NCBI GenBank assembly: GCA_030704615.1
Contig: CM060731.1
Span: 75,496,756-75,560,755 of the forward strand
Direction of reading: 5' to 3'
Length of the DNA: 64,000 nucleotides
Source: Takakia lepidozioides
Lineage: Eukaryota; Streptophyta; Takakiopsida; Takakiales; Takakiaceae
Each line of letters begins with the position of its first letter. The stretch's first letter is position 1. The notes beneath the pieces are model-generated. The model saw only the letters and a program-made list of their open reading frames with translations, had not been told where the DNA came from and did no database searches. Below are positions 1-11,075 of this stretch, in pieces. The translations under genes were made by a program, and so were the position numbers.

Positions 1-113
1 TGTGCCTGTGCCCCCCCACCTTCGTGGGTGCCACCCCTTTTGTGGGTGAATCTTCTTCAGCATCGTTCCCTCTCGAGTCTCCAACCACTACTGTCTAGGG
101 AGAAGGGGAGAAC

Positions 114-988
114 ATGTTGTCGGTAGAGGAGTTTGACTGTACAGAGGCAATGTTGGATATAGAACGGGCTCCCCAAGGATCAAAAGTCAAGTGTTTCGCT
201 ATTAGGGCACCCTCGTTTCAGAAGTGCACTGCCCAAATTTTGAAAGGGACACGCGGAACTCTTGCCTCGGCAGTCACCGGCTTGTTCAAGCATTACATGT
301 CGAGTCTAGGCCTCACAAGTTTTGGTTCTGCCCGGATGACATTGTGCGATGTGTCATGGGGACTGTTTGGAATTTTGTGATAATGAAGCCTAAAAGCCTG
401 GCCTCACCAGCCGTGTGGCCAGTAAAATAGGAACTGCACTCTCCAAATGGAAATTGACATGCTGGAGGAGGCCGGATTTCGCCTTCCGAGAGGCCCAACT
501 GTCGTAACGCCGGTTTTTCCAATGGCTTTCCCTTCCAACTTTCCTGCACGTCCTCGACATGGCAACGATTGGCCCACAAAAAGGAATGGAAAGGCAATAC
601 GTGTCGGGTTGAGGCTGGTGCAGATAATGAGTGCAAGATAGAGTCTGCTAGAACCCTGCAGTGTCACGTCACCCAAATTGTGAGAGTCCCCTTGACAGGC
701 CATGGGCGGGTGTACACCTTGGCGACCTCTGGATTGGTTGTTCATGACAGGACCTATGAGATTATTATTAGCAATTTTCCTAATTGCACTTGTCCGGACT
801 TTCAGAATGCGCTCTCAAGCTCTCTTGGTAAGAGAGACAAATTTGTCCTATGCAAGCATCTTTACTACATCTACATTCAGAGGATGTTTTGCGATCCTAA
901 ACGAGACACTTACATTCACCAATGTACGTTAGGACCACCCAGTGACGTTCATACATTACTGCAGCGAGATAGTTCGGGTTCAATTTGA
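114..988 (+). pseudogene. SWIM zinc-finger protein fragment
   Basis: The longest frame (569-988, 139 aa) carries a SWIM-type zinc finger near residues 75-105: a C-x-C pair (in NCTCPDF) is followed about 20 residues later by C-x-H (in VLCKHLYYIY). SWIM fingers bind DNA or protein and are common in plant MULE-type transposases and in transposase-derived host proteins. A separate frame at 114-380 opens the same stretch, and the two are not in one reading frame, so this looks like a broken or spliced remnant. No MULE transposase core is visible; the window edge is only 113 bases upstream, so the rest of the gene may lie to the left. The finger is clear; the parent gene is not. Confidence 0.55.
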
Positions 989-1280
989 GATGTAGTCGGG
1001 ATTTGCATTGCAACTCTGCCGGTTATTATGTCATGTCATTGTTATGAAAATCTGAAGTGTATCCAACTTTGGAGATGGCTTCGTGCTGGTTAATGGCAAC
1101 ATTTTCCTAAATGAAATCAATCTTGTTTTGCAATCAATATTTTATTTCAATCTTGTTTTGCAATGCATGTTTGTGTTCCAATCATGTGGACTTGCAGATG
1201 GCTTCGTGCTGGTTATTGGCAACACCTTCTTGAATTAGATCAATCTTGTTTTGCACAATTGGTTTATGAAGTCCTACACT

Positions 1281-1480
1281 TTCTGTGAGATGAATGAATG
1301 AGATGAATGAGATGAATCCGATGAATGTCATGAATGTTCTTTTACAAGCAATCTTATTTCAGTCATTCATTGTACATTCATCCAATCATTTTTCATCCCA
1401 CATTCATCCTGCATTCATCCATTCATCTTTGCCATTCATCCTTGCTTACTTCATCGAGAAGTTTTTCATTCACATTCATC
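1281..1480. repeat. ATGAATG / ATTCATC-rich low-complexity tract
   Basis: Repeated GATGAATGA words at about 1290-1335 are followed by many ATTCATC words to about 1480. The two halves are reverse complements in motif, so single strands could pair loosely. The frame open through this tract is a by-product of the low-complexity sequence, not a gene. Confidence 0.5.
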
Positions 1481-1612
1481 TCAGATTTTCTTGCATAGAG
1501 GTCGACGTCTTCGGTCCCGACATGGTATGTTACCCTCCAATTTCGCACAAGTTTGCGTCCACGACAATAGGCCCTGCTTCTTCCACGGTTATACGCTCCA
1601 CTTCTATTTTCT

Positions 1613-1690
1613 GCTCACGCTTAAAATGTGCTCACGCTTAAGGGAATCTGCTCACGCTTAGTGCATTCACGTGAGCACGCTCACGCGTTA
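1613..1690 (+). repeat. Short direct repeat GCTCACGCTTA, three copies
   Basis: GCTCACGCTTA occurs at 1613-1623, 1630-1640 and 1650-1660, followed by a variant GCTCACGCGTTA ending near 1690 and the partly palindromic CACGTGAGCACGCTCACG. The spacing is irregular (17 and 20 bases). It may be the subterminal end of an undefined transposon; no matching partner was found. Confidence 0.4.
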
Positions 1691-2699
1691 GCTGCCCTCT
1701 CTCCAATGGATGTCGTTATGATGATACACTAAAGGCCACAAAGGGCTTCTATCAATATACCTATATCCTGAGACAAGATTGCACTTAAAGTCCTCATATT
1801 TGATTTTGGGCCAGTCAAGCCTGGAAACAAGATAAAGACAAATTTTCGCGATAAGATCTAGTCGTCAATAGAGGCTCAAATTCAAGTGGTCTATCCTCTG
1901 CTTGGGAAGGCTGAGGGATGGGACTCGGGAGAGAATGAGGTTGAGAAAGGCAAACTTCCCAAAGGTGAAAAAGAAAAGAGTATTTGTAAAACGCCTCGAA
2001 GGTCCCAGAACACTTTTTATTATCATCTCCCAATTAAAACGGTGAAATCAGCTACCCAGATTTTGTGAGAGTCAATAGGGATGAGTTTGTACAATTCATC
2101 CATGTGGATGGATGGGGGTGAAAAGATATAGCTAGGTACATCAGGGTATATACAATTTTGATCCAAAAATGCTAAAAGTTACCTCGTCCTTTAAGGGTTA
2201 ATAAACTTGATAGTTTCTAAATAATATTGAAGAGAATGGGGGGCTTCGGCGCAGATGCTGCCAAGACGCTGGATATCTGATTCAACATAAGTGGGCTCTA
2301 TGCCCCAAGGTAGAGCAACGTGCAGAGGCGGTCTTGCAACCCTAACATTTTTAATTGTTTTGAAAGTTGATTTATATTTGGTGGTTGAAAGTTATACTCA
2401 GAAGAATTAGCAAGTCTGAAACCAACATGGTTTTTAAATTTGTTTGGTATAACCTGGTGACTTATGGTGTAACTTCCCCTTAAATTACCACTGCCTTTCA
2501 TTTGGAAGATAAGCACAATTTAACTATCGTAGGAAATGTGAGAGGATTAAGAGTGGGTTGTTTTAGTACCCTTTTATTCTCCACAAAGCTACAAAACTCC
2601 TACTGTTCATCGAATGAAATATATTTTTGATATAAAAGAACATTGTTCTCAAAAGTCATCACTAGAAGTGTGGAGCAACATCCTTGTATCTTGATGTGC

Positions 2700-2830
2700 C
2701 TCACAAACAAGCAAATTGTAGCCCAATGGTAACAGGCACATACCACCTCGAAAGTGGTTGTAGGTTAAATCCACCGATTGGCTTCAAAATGGTGACCACC
2801 TTCCTACCTGAAGGTGTTTCCCATTCAAAA
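2700..2830 (+). mobile_element. tRNA-derived SINE-like head (Pol III boxes A and B)
   Basis: TAGCCCAATGG at 2719-2729 fits an RNA polymerase III A box, and GGTTAAATCC at 2763-2772 is a degenerate B box (consensus GGTTCGANTCC) at a tRNA-like spacing of about 44 bases. No cloverleaf folds convincingly, so this is not a working tRNA gene. It fits the 5' head of a tRNA-derived SINE. It ends just before the stop of the lectin gene on the other strand, where it could contribute to that gene's 3' region. Confidence 0.4.
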
Positions 2831-2835
2831 TCCTA

Positions 2836-3318
2836 TTAGCGACCATCTGTACCACTTGCCCAGGTGGCCGATCCTCCCATAGTGTCATCTTGTAAATAGC
2901 AGCAAGTGACAAGGTTTCCATCATTCTGAATTATCAGGAATGAAAGGAAGTAGTCTCCACATGCATAGTCACCAGGGCTCGAGGCCCACAAAGGCTGGTC
3001 ATTGCCATCATAGACCACAAAATTCCCATCCAGTTGTATGGCCGCATGACAATTTGTCCCCTTGTCATTTGTGTCTGTAGCCCACAATGGCTCATAGCCA
3101 GGATGAGCTGAGATGAACTTATAGAGTACCAAATTGCAATCATTTTGCATCATCACAACATATAACTTATTACCACTTATAAGTGTGTCCCCTGTTACGA
3201 GGTTGTTGGGCGCCCGAATCCAAGAGGTGCCAACTGCATCAACTTGAGTTGTAGTACAGATCAAAACTTGTAAGGTCACTAGTAATGCTGCAAGCATGAG
3301 GCGCCTCATCGTCGTCAT
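2836..3318 (-). CDS. Bulb-type (GNA-like) mannose-binding lectin, secreted
   Basis: A 160-aa single-domain B-lectin. The start chosen is the ATG at 3318 because it is followed at once by a signal peptide (MTTMRRLMLAALLVTLQVL..., cleavage probably after the ...QVDA segment); the in-frame ATG 20 codons upstream would put polar residues before it. Family sugar sites have the form QxDxNxVxY. Site one QNDCNLVLY and site two QLDGNFVVY are intact; the third, QNDGNLVTCC, has lost its tyrosine. Cysteines near sites two and three (NCH, YACGDY) could form the usual disulfide. Length and single-domain form match secreted defence lectins rather than lectin receptor kinases, as no transmembrane or kinase part follows. 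The frame is intact and single-exon. A TATATA run lies at about 3344-3350, too close to the ATG for an ordinary leader, so the promoter is unresolved. Confidence 0.85.
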   Translation of the reverse strand: MTTMRRLMLAALLVTLQVLICTTTQVDAVGTSWIRAPNNLVTGDTLISGNKLYVVMMQNDCNLVLYKFISAHPGYEPLWATDTNDKGTNCHAAIQLDGNFVVYDGNDQPLWASSPGDYACGDYFLSFLIIQNDGNLVTCCYLQDDTMGGSATWASGTDGR

Positions 3319-3549
3319 TGAAGCTGGTGTTGCAGAGTGTATGTATATATGTGTGACAACAAAAGTAGAACGAGACAACTTTTACACATGTTTTGTTCAA
3401 GGAGACAAAAGTTGGGGACATATCATTTGACGTCTAATGTCATTAGTTAGTAATTTCCTGGCCCTTCCATAATATACTATTCAATTGCTTGACCCTTAAA
3501 CGCTCAGTGCCCTAATTTGACTTTTTCAAAAAATACACCATTTATACCA

Positions 3550-3626
3550 GTTACACCATTTTTCACTGTAGGTATCCTATTTTTTTTCATGAAAAATAAG
3601 ACACCTACAGTGGAAAATGGTGTAAC
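3550..3626. repeat. Near-perfect 77-bp hairpin (foldback/MITE-like)
   Basis: The arm starting GTTACACCATTTTTCACTGT pairs with the arm ending CAGTGGAAAATGGTGTAAC. Arms of about 35 bases have only a few mismatches around a loop near TTTCATG. It lies about 230 bases upstream of the lectin gene on its promoter side. The structure suits a tiny MITE or a precursor-like stem; no target duplication could be fixed. Confidence 0.6.
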
Positions 3627-5030
3627 TTCTAGAAATTGACTTTTCAGAACTTGACCGCACATTATGTGCGTATTTTCCTCTTGCACCCACCTGCCAAATT
3701 CTATGGCAATCAGCCCCAGATCTAGCAAACACCACCGTTGAATGTGGGGATCAACCGCCGGTAGTCAAGGTTTTCCTGACTTTGAGGCTAACTACCCCCT
3801 ATTGGTAGGCCCAATGGGACCGTCCGTGGTCATGCATATGACTATAGTTATATGAAAGACTTTAGGAGGGACGTTGCATTAATTACTACATGACTCCACA
3901 CTAGGCTAATCAACGGAATCAATCGTTGACCATCTTTCGCTCAGCGCTGATAGTTGTATGCACAACTTCAACATGTACATAATACTTTTCACAGTCATGC
4001 ATGTTACTGGAGATTCCACGACGAATGTTTAATTCAGTAATTCATCTCCACTTAATATTTTTATTAGGAAGAATAAACTTTGTACACATTTAATTTTACA
4101 GTTTATAGAACCAACAAAGAATCTCATGATGTTCTGTTCTAGTATCCTAGTATTCACATGTATATGTAGCAATGCTCGAAAGACTTTGTTATATTAAAAA
4201 TCAGATCATGTATGGAATTTGATTTATTTAATTTATTTGATTTTAAAAATATAACCATAGATGTTTTGCAAGAGCCCATAAATGAAACCTAGGTGGATCT
4301 AGATCAGTAGTTTTGTGTCCCATGGGGCTATCTCCTAAAACATCGCATCAATCCAATTTCTACCAATACAAAGTAGATGTCAACGCTATACTTAGTACAA
4401 TAATTTGAAATCCACGAGTTTGGTACTATACAACGTAGTAGGTACTAGGATTGAACACTAAAATATTGGAGTGATACAAAAGGTCAAAAGGTTCAAAAGT
4501 GCAAAAGATTGCTTAGGTGAAATGACACATTTGGCCATGAGTAGAGCGTTTTTGCGCCTACAATTGTAACTTTAAATATGGATGTGTTCAAGTTTGCGTT
4601 TGTTGGTGATGATGGTTGTGAGGGATCAGATGGCGGTAATATCCACATGTCTTCATCCCACGAAATGAGGTTGATCTCAACGAGGGGGGACAAGACAAAT
4701 GAACGAGATCATCCCTATCCTCAACAGTATGCTCATTGACATGGCCCTGGACTGCACGGCGTATCCATACCCGGAGGGGTGGAAACTCCAACAAATGGTT
4801 TGGGTATTGCACCGGAAGGTTGCGCTGACTTTGATTGGCATGTCATCCACAAGTGCGTGAGCAGCAGCGTCCTTCTGCGGAGGTGGAGCAATCGCAACAG
4901 GAGAAGGAGCGTACAGCAGTGCTTTTGATGGTGGCGCTGGCAATCCAGTATGGTGTGCAACCCTTGATAACCAAGCGCTTCACAGGGTACAAATCTAATC
5001 GCATACTTGCGGTAGTGAACGTGGATAGCT
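3627..5030. other. Intergenic, no gene seen
   Basis: AT-rich sequence with no supported coding frame. Frames at 4493-4960 on the minus strand are unrelated to each other and show no recognisable domain. The transition into gypsy integrase sequence is at about 5030. Confidence 0.5.
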
Positions 5031-5033
5031 GCT

Positions 5034-5852
5034 ATGGAGTCGGCCTTTCACCCAGAAACAGATGCCCAAACAGAAAGGACCAACCGTACAATTGAAGATA
5101 TGTTGAGAATGTACGTTGGTGAAAGACAGTCCTCTTGGGAACAATATCTGTATATGGTGGAATTTGCTTATAACAAGCATTTCCACAGTGCCATTGGCAT
5201 GAGCCCATTTGAAGCTTTATATGGACGAGATTGCTTAGCTCCTGCTTCGCTTATCACACCACCATCAAATGTGCAAAGCGTGAATGACAGAATCAAAGAG
5301 ATCCACTCTGTCCTAGATCTGGTGAAGCGTAGTATGCAGGCTGCACAAGAACGGGCCAAGTTCTTTGCTGATAAGCGTATGACTTTTCGTGAATTTGCCA
5401 TTGGTGATATGGTGTTTTTGAAAGTTACACCTAAAAGAAGCAATCTAACACTAAGCAAGTGTTATAAGTTGTCACCAAGATTTTGTGGTCCGTTTAAAAT
5501 CCTGGAACGCCATGGCACAGTGGCCTATGAGTTGGATCTGCCTCCAACATGGAAGATCCATAAAACTTTCCATGTCAGTCTTCTTCGGAGGTATACGTCG
5601 GACTCATCACACATCTTGCCGACGTTGCCTCAAGCCATGAATGATGGTCAGCTGATGACTGAACCCGAAAAGATTCTAGAAACGCGAGTAAAGCACCTGT
5701 GCAACCGTTCATGGAAAGAACATTTGATTAAGTGGTTGCATTACCCAGAGACACAAGCTACTTGGGAGAAGGAAAATGAATTGACATTGAGTTACCCCTC
5801 ATTTTCTGTCATTGAGGACAATGACCTGTCTTTGGGAGGGGGAGTTTGTTAG
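5034..5852 (+). pseudogene. Ty3/gypsy chromovirus integrase C-terminus with chromodomain (truncated)
   Basis: A 272-aa open frame that begins inside the integrase core, at the conserved FHPETDAQTERTNRTIE (family form HPqTDGQTER; the glutamate is the third residue of the DDE triad). It continues through the AFAYN-like segment EFAYNKHFHSAIGMSPFEALYG, the C-terminal 'GDMVFLKVTPK...LSPRFCGPF' domain and a chromodomain-like end with EHLIKWLHYPETQATWE. Integrases insert the element's cDNA; the chromodomain helps target chromatin. Gag, protease, reverse transcriptase, RNase H and two of the three catalytic Asp are missing, so the copy is 5'-truncated. It ends in a polypurine tract and LTR. Confidence 0.85.
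5831..5844 (+). promoter_or_regulatory. Polypurine tract of the gypsy element
   Basis: TTTGGGAGGGGGAG sits directly before a TGTT at 5847, the expected position for the plus-strand primer next to the 3' LTR. The integrase stop codon lies inside the first bases of the LTR. Confidence 0.6.
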
Positions 5853-6540
5853 GTGCCTTGAACAAAGATCGAGACCTGTCGACCAGTTTGGCAAAGCAAG
5901 TGACTGCTAGAAGACCGCCGAACTGACAGTTGCAGGTCGAATGGAGCAGGCTCGCGTTCACGAACAGATCCACGATTAGGGATTTAAAAAAAGTGGGCTT
6001 GGAGATGACAAGAGTGGAGAAGAGAAAAGAATGATGGTGTACAGGCATCTAGAGCAGATCTGTATTGACAGGAAACCAGTGTAGCATGGCATGGTGGCTG
6101 GGCGGACCGGCCGTAGCCGGTGCTGTGCTTTTTGGTGAGCAGAAAAAGAGGTCGTGAGAAGAAGAAAAAGGATCGATCTACACTGGTCTATGGTGATAGA
6201 ATGTGTTGATGCACGGTGTGGTGGAGGGGCGGACTGGACATCGTGGTCCAGTACTGTGCATAGATAGAATGGCATGAGATGAGTACATAGGTTGACAGGG
6301 AGATCTTTTGAACAAGGAATCAGGCCAGAGTAGGAGTGACGATCACTTGATCGATCTGTGAATTTGTAAATGAGGGAAGTGGAATAAGAATAGGGCCTTG
6401 GCTGGAATTCAGATATAGATGAGAGTCCGGTTGAAACAAAATCCCGAGCAATCAGTTTTCCTTGGAGTTTTGGTAAATTCCCTGTGAACAGCAAACCAAG
6501 CAAAGCGCCTGAAATTTTGTCATAGTTGGACAAAGAAAAG
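5847..6540 (+). repeat. Probable 3' LTR of the gypsy element (end approximate)
   Basis: The sequence starting TGTTAGGTGCC right after the polypurine tract is taken as the LTR start. The end is set near 6540 because a minus-strand coding-like frame begins there; no second LTR copy is present to confirm it. An internal repeated phrase near 'gatctacactggtctatggt' precedes a second GTGGGCGGAC-like block, suggesting internal duplication. Confidence 0.4.
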
Positions 6541-6553
6541 AGAATTAGATCCT

Positions 6554-7045
6554 TTACAGATCCACAAAGATATCCTCTGGTTTGGGAAGCCTGTGCAGTG
6601 CTGCTAGCTCGGGATCTACATCATCCAGTGTATGTTCTACTGGCTGATTCCTAATCTCAGATTCGTCGTTCAAAATGGACTGATCGGACATGACTGGTGT
6701 GATTTATAGCATTATGACCAGCCTCAATCCAAATGTCTCTATCATGGCACAGTATCCATGCCTTAGCATATGTTCCTCCACCAGTGTGCACAATACGAAT
6801 CACTATATCTCTCGGCATACAATAGAAAGACAGTGGATTCAAACCTGCAAGTGAGATGCGACCAAAGCTTTCTATACGTAACACCAAGTCACCTATGTCT
6901 GGCACTTACATTGTATAGTTAGAACTGTGCATCCATTGTGCTACTAAATCGCCATCTCTCTCTTGCGCCAGCTTGAACTTGAAATGGCCACGATCAGCAG
7001 CTCTAATACCAAAAATGGGGGCCTTGTTTCACCACCCGGGGTAAA
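6554..7045 (-). pseudogene. Unassigned broken gene fragment (coding-like, minus strand)
   Basis: Not recognised. Three successive minus-strand stretches read like protein: PIFGIRAADRGHFKFKLAQ ... WMHSSNYT (about 7035-6925), then VPDIGDLVLRIESFGRIS ... IWIEAGHNAINHTSHV (6905-6690), then an acidic tail LDDVDPELAALHRLPKPED ... VDL ending at a TAA at 6554-6556. They are separated by one stop codon and one frame change, so it is a decayed copy, or exons if the gap near 6910 (ATG|TAAGTG) is an intron donor. It abuts the gypsy LTR, so the LTR insertion may have broken it. Confidence 0.35.
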
Positions 7046-8456
7046 TCATCCGTTCCCTCTTGATCAGACAACCCGTCAGTCCAGTTTCGATGCTACATGA
7101 GCCCGCAGCGGAAGCAGGAAAACATCGTGACACCTCGACTGGACCGTTCTACTGCTCGTTCGTTTGTTAAACATCATGTTATCATTCCGTTTGTGGCATG
7201 GCAAATGCTCAGAAAAGATATGTCAACCCCTCGTAGGGCTCCTGCTTGCAGCACCCGCACTCCGTTATCTCTTATGCTTGGTTCACCATGTGCACGGGTA
7301 GTCACTTAACTTACATTCCGTGGGCATCCTTCATGGCAGTGACCCTTGGCTGCTATGCTTACTTGTGCGATTTGTCCCTCAATACATGCTACACATCGTT
7401 ACATCTCTACCTATCATCTCGATCTGTCACAGAACTTGCACGGATCCGTTTTGCTTGCGATCCACATCAGCTAACCTCTTCTTGTCTCTTTTCGTTCTCT
7501 CTACACATATTGCAGTGCAAACGTTCTAAAGTATTGCTCTCTTGATCATTGGTTTTCAACTTGTACATGCTTTTCCTTGTAAAATCCATTCTATCTCCTT
7601 TACATCACGCGGCTTACTACGAAGGCAGCCTGGTATCAACACGTTCTGTACACTGTACAAGCATCTCACTAATCGCTTCACTAACCCTACTTAGTCTAAT
7701 CCATATTTCTTCTCCTCTGTCTCCATCGCCTCTCTAACTTGAAAGTTTGAATCGTCTCCCTATCTGATCATTCATTCTTTCATGATCGTCTGTCTGCTAC
7801 CTTGTACCCTGCAGCAGTCTTCAGAATTCGCTTCTTTCCCAAGTTCCTACTTTCTAATCACTGCCCCAGCATATACTAATCAGCTGAGCCTTCCCTGGTC
7901 GTGCCTGCTGACTAAGCACTAAGTTATGGACCGATCCACGTCTTGATAAGATCTTAAGAGCCCAAAACTTAATTACATGGGTACGCTTAGTCATGCGCCT
8001 TAGTGTCACAAGACGGCGTCCCCTCGTCCGTTGATCAACATTAGATCAATGGTGTGCATGCTTTTCATCATGTGCATCCATTCTGTTCATGCGCAGTGCA
8101 TCCAGTGTCCTCAATCATCGTGGCATGGCGCTCAAGCAACGTCTTACTTGATGAATGTTCTTCTCATGCTGACTGTTCATACTACATCCATCCTGAACCA
8201 AGACGAACATCCTTTGCTTCGTTCATCCGCGTTCATCCTCCTTTACTTACGTTCACCCTTCTACTGTTCATCCAGTTCGCCTTGCCTCTTCGCTTGTTGT
8301 CTCCTTCCCCCGCACACTCTATACTCTACATGCGAAATCCAAGTGTGTTTCTGATAACCTGTTTTCCCCTTACAGGAGCTCATGAAGCCAGTATCAAGGA
8401 GGAAGAACAAACAATGGCGGTGCCTCATCTAGACCTTCATTAACCTATGAGCAACG
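7046..8456. other. No gene seen; pyrimidine-rich and CATCC-rich sequence
   Basis: Frames here are short and mutually inconsistent. The stretch 8030-8290 is rich in GTTCATCC/CATCCATT words, similar in style to 1281-1480. A TGGTATCAACAC at about 7630 resembles a retroelement primer-binding site but has no LTR in front of it. Confidence 0.4.
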
Positions 8457-9258
8457 CCAAGAATGTTATCAGAAACTAAGAGAGCTCAAGAGACGCACCA
8501 GGTGCAAATCTGTGTGGCAAATACAACATTGGGTGAGGGAGTGCACTGAACCAGAAGGAAAGAGGCCATACGTTGCAGTTAAACTAGAACATGAGCCAGT
8601 TACACGAGCCTTCATGGCTAGCGTCACAAGCACAACTTGTCACGAACCACATGTTGACGGTGAAGCCTAGTCTTGGTATGCCGATAGTGGAGCATCTCAG
8701 CATATGATTGACAATCGACATTGGTTCAAGAATTTTACAGTCATACCAATCGGTCAATTACCGGTGCAAGCTGTTGGGAATCACACCGTATGGGTGACTG
8801 GACGTGGTGACATTAAGATACTCACACTCGTGGAGGGACAGTGGGAGCCAGGCATTTTGCAGGATGTCTTGTATATGCCAGGATTGAAGCGCAACCTGTT
8901 CTCTATAGCACGTATCACTCATAAGGATGTGGAAACTGTTTACAACAAACATGGTTGTGAAATGAGGAGTGGCAACACTGTCGTGATGGAGGGAGTTCTA
9001 ACGAACATGATGTTTGAGCTCAAGATCAAGGTCATAATACCACAAGTGCTACAAGCAAATTTTGCTGCATCACTGGGCACCAGTTCAACTGCAGATGGGA
9101 CCCAAAGCTTGGAACTATGGCATTGTAGACTCGAACACCTCAGTACTGCCATGATCAAGAAAATGGAAACCATTGCCATGGTTGTTGGTCTGCGAGTTAA
9201 AAATAGCACTGCAGGTACTACCCTTTGTCATGGCTGTGCCTACGGCAAGAATCGTTGA
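8457..9258 (+). pseudogene. Copia gag end, protease and GAG-pre-integrase domain
   Basis: Starts with a damaged zinc knuckle (CKSVWQIQHWVREC; family form CxxCxxxGHxxxxC, with Cys 2 and Gly lost). A stop just before SWYADSGASQHM interrupts the frame. DSGA is the active-site motif of the aspartic protease that cuts the polyprotein. Further on, LELWHCRLEHLS...CHGCAYGK is the GAG-pre-integrase zinc-binding segment (H-x-H and C-x-x-C). The frame ends in a stop at 9258 where a one- or two-base slip moves into the integrase frame. Confidence 0.8.
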
Positions 9259-10198
9259 AGAAGCTTCCCAACGAATATGGACCACAAAGAGGGACAAAAC
9301 CAGGAGAAATTTTGCACACAGACGTGTGTGGCCCCATGAACGTCGATTCTGTTGGAGGAGCAAATTTGTACATAGTCGACAGTACTTTAAGGTACTATGT
9401 ACTATTCAAGGATGATAGCACAGCCTATTGCTTTGTTTTTGGTACTCAAAGGAAGTCAGAGGTTCTTTCAGAAACTACTTCGACAAATTCACACACTCAA
9501 CATCGCATTCGCATATTGAGAAGCGACCATGGTGGAGAATACTTAAACAAGGCATTTGAGCCGTTTATCAACAATGAGAACATTCGATACGAACTATCTG
9601 TTGCCTACACCCCTGAGCAGAATGGAACTGCAGAAAAGGAGAACCGTACCATTGTGGAGTGCATCAGGAGCATGCTTCATCATAAGAATGCTCCCCTAAA
9701 GTTTTGGGGTGAAGTGGTGAACACAGCCGTTTACATCCTTAACAGGACCAGCACCAAAAAGCAGCTTGAAGGAATGACGCCATTTGAGCATGGACCGGAG
9801 TAAAGTCATCAGTGGAGCACATGAGGACATTCGGGTGTGATGCCTACGTTCATATTCCTAAAGCTCTACGCAAGAAACTGGATGCAAAGAGTAAGAAAAT
9901 AATCTTTCTTGGATACTCAGACGAGAGCAAAACATACCGTGTTTGTGACATAGAGAGAAATTGTGTCATCACAGTGAGAGACGTGATTTTTGATGAATCA
10001 TCTCCACAAGAGCCACGCTATCATACTGAAACAAAGTTTGTTGGCAATCAAGTTACACTCCTATATCCAACAAATGCGGAGATTGTGAACAATCACAGTG
10101 ATGCCCTAGAGGAGGAATCTCGAGTTGATACTACCAATCCTCCAGCATCACCTGAATTGATAGTTGACCTACAAGTTGACCTACGGATGAAGCTGTAA
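9225..10198 (+). pseudogene. Copia integrase
   Basis: The integrase core carries all three catalytic acids in family context: HTDVCGPM (first D), RSDHGGEYLN (second D) and PEQNGTAEKENRT (E). The C-terminal part continues in another frame from 9812 with RTFGCDAYVHIPKALRKKL and KIIFLGYSDESKTYRVCD, a segment typical of copia integrases. A stop at about 9801 separates the halves. Function in an intact element: insertion of cDNA into host DNA. Confidence 0.85.
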
Positions 10199-10404
10199 CG
10201 CCACAACAAAGTCCTACACTTCTGGACATGGCCATGGTGCCATCGCTGCCACATCGCAGCAAGAAGCCACCAGCTCGATACGGAGAATGGATCTATCATA
10301 ATCAAGAGGCTCCAAGTGCATTTGCTACTGAATCCATTGAGATGCCCGATGAACCACAGATGTACCATCAGGCCACACAATCTACGCACGCTGCATAGCG
10401 GCCA

Positions 10405-11075
10405 ATGGCCATGACCGATGAGTTCGATTATTTGATTAAGAGTGAAACCTGGACGTTGACAGATTTGCCGCCAAGACACCATGCTGTAAATTGCAAATGG
10501 GTGTATAAACTGAAATTGAAGTCTGATGGCTCAATCGATCGGTTCAAAGCGAGAGTTTTGGCTAAAGACTTTACACAGCGAGAGGGAATCGACTACCATG
10601 AAACATATGCACCAGTGGCACGTTTTGATTCCATCCGTGTTGTTTAGCAATTGCTGCCATCGAGGATATGCACATGGTGCAATTTGATGTCGAGACTGCA
10701 TTTCTCTATGGCGAAGTCGATGATGAGATTTACATGGACCTAGCTCCAGGATTCATCGACGACTTCCTGGTCACACATCATCTCACACATAGTACAACTC
10801 ACACATAGTACAACAGACCCTTGCGATATATATTTCAATGCAACATAGTCGTGAGCCGCAATTGATATAGCCGCAATTGATTGTCACTATTTTTGTTGAT
10901 GACAGTATCAGTACTTCCCGCATTCAGAACACCATTGCGTCAATGGATGATGTCTTTGAGATAAAGACGGGAGTTCCTGATTGTTATGTTGGTTTACGCA
11001 TCATCAGAAACCGAGCTCTTCGTCTGCTTTTCTTAGATCAACAAGTATACATCGAGCGCACAATACAGCCAAAAG
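10405..11075 (+). pseudogene. Copia reverse transcriptase, internally deleted
   Basis: 10405-10647 carries the RT start (WTLTDLPPRHHAVNCKWVYK, FKARVLAKDFTQREGIDY, ETYAPVARFDSIR). The next part, DVETAFLYGEVDDEIYMD, follows in another frame. About 10760-10880 is unrelated filler, and RT resumes with IVTIFVDDSI, where VDD is the catalytic aspartate box, then DVFEIKTGVPDCYVGLRI. Several motifs between are missing, so the enzyme cannot be made. Confidence 0.8.

Larger units (their letters stand above)
989..2690. other. No gene seen; simple and short repeats
   Basis: About 1.7 kb without a convincing coding frame. It holds a duplicated phrase on the theme of 'caatcttgttttgcaat' near 1120-1160 and 1240, an ATGAATG/ATTCATC-rich stretch at about 1281-1480, and a GCTCACGCTTA repeat cluster (listed separately). 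The remainder is AT-rich and featureless. Confidence 0.5.

Noticed and set aside
2719-2772. Functional tRNA gene
   Set aside because: The A and B boxes are present but acceptor and anticodon stems do not form.
3344-3350. TATATA as the lectin gene's TATA box
   Set aside because: Only about 26-32 bases upstream of the chosen ATG, so the transcription start would fall at or after the start codon.
7630-7641. TGGTATCAACAC as the primer-binding site of the copia element
   Set aside because: No sequence like the 3' LTR (12688 onward) lies in front of it.
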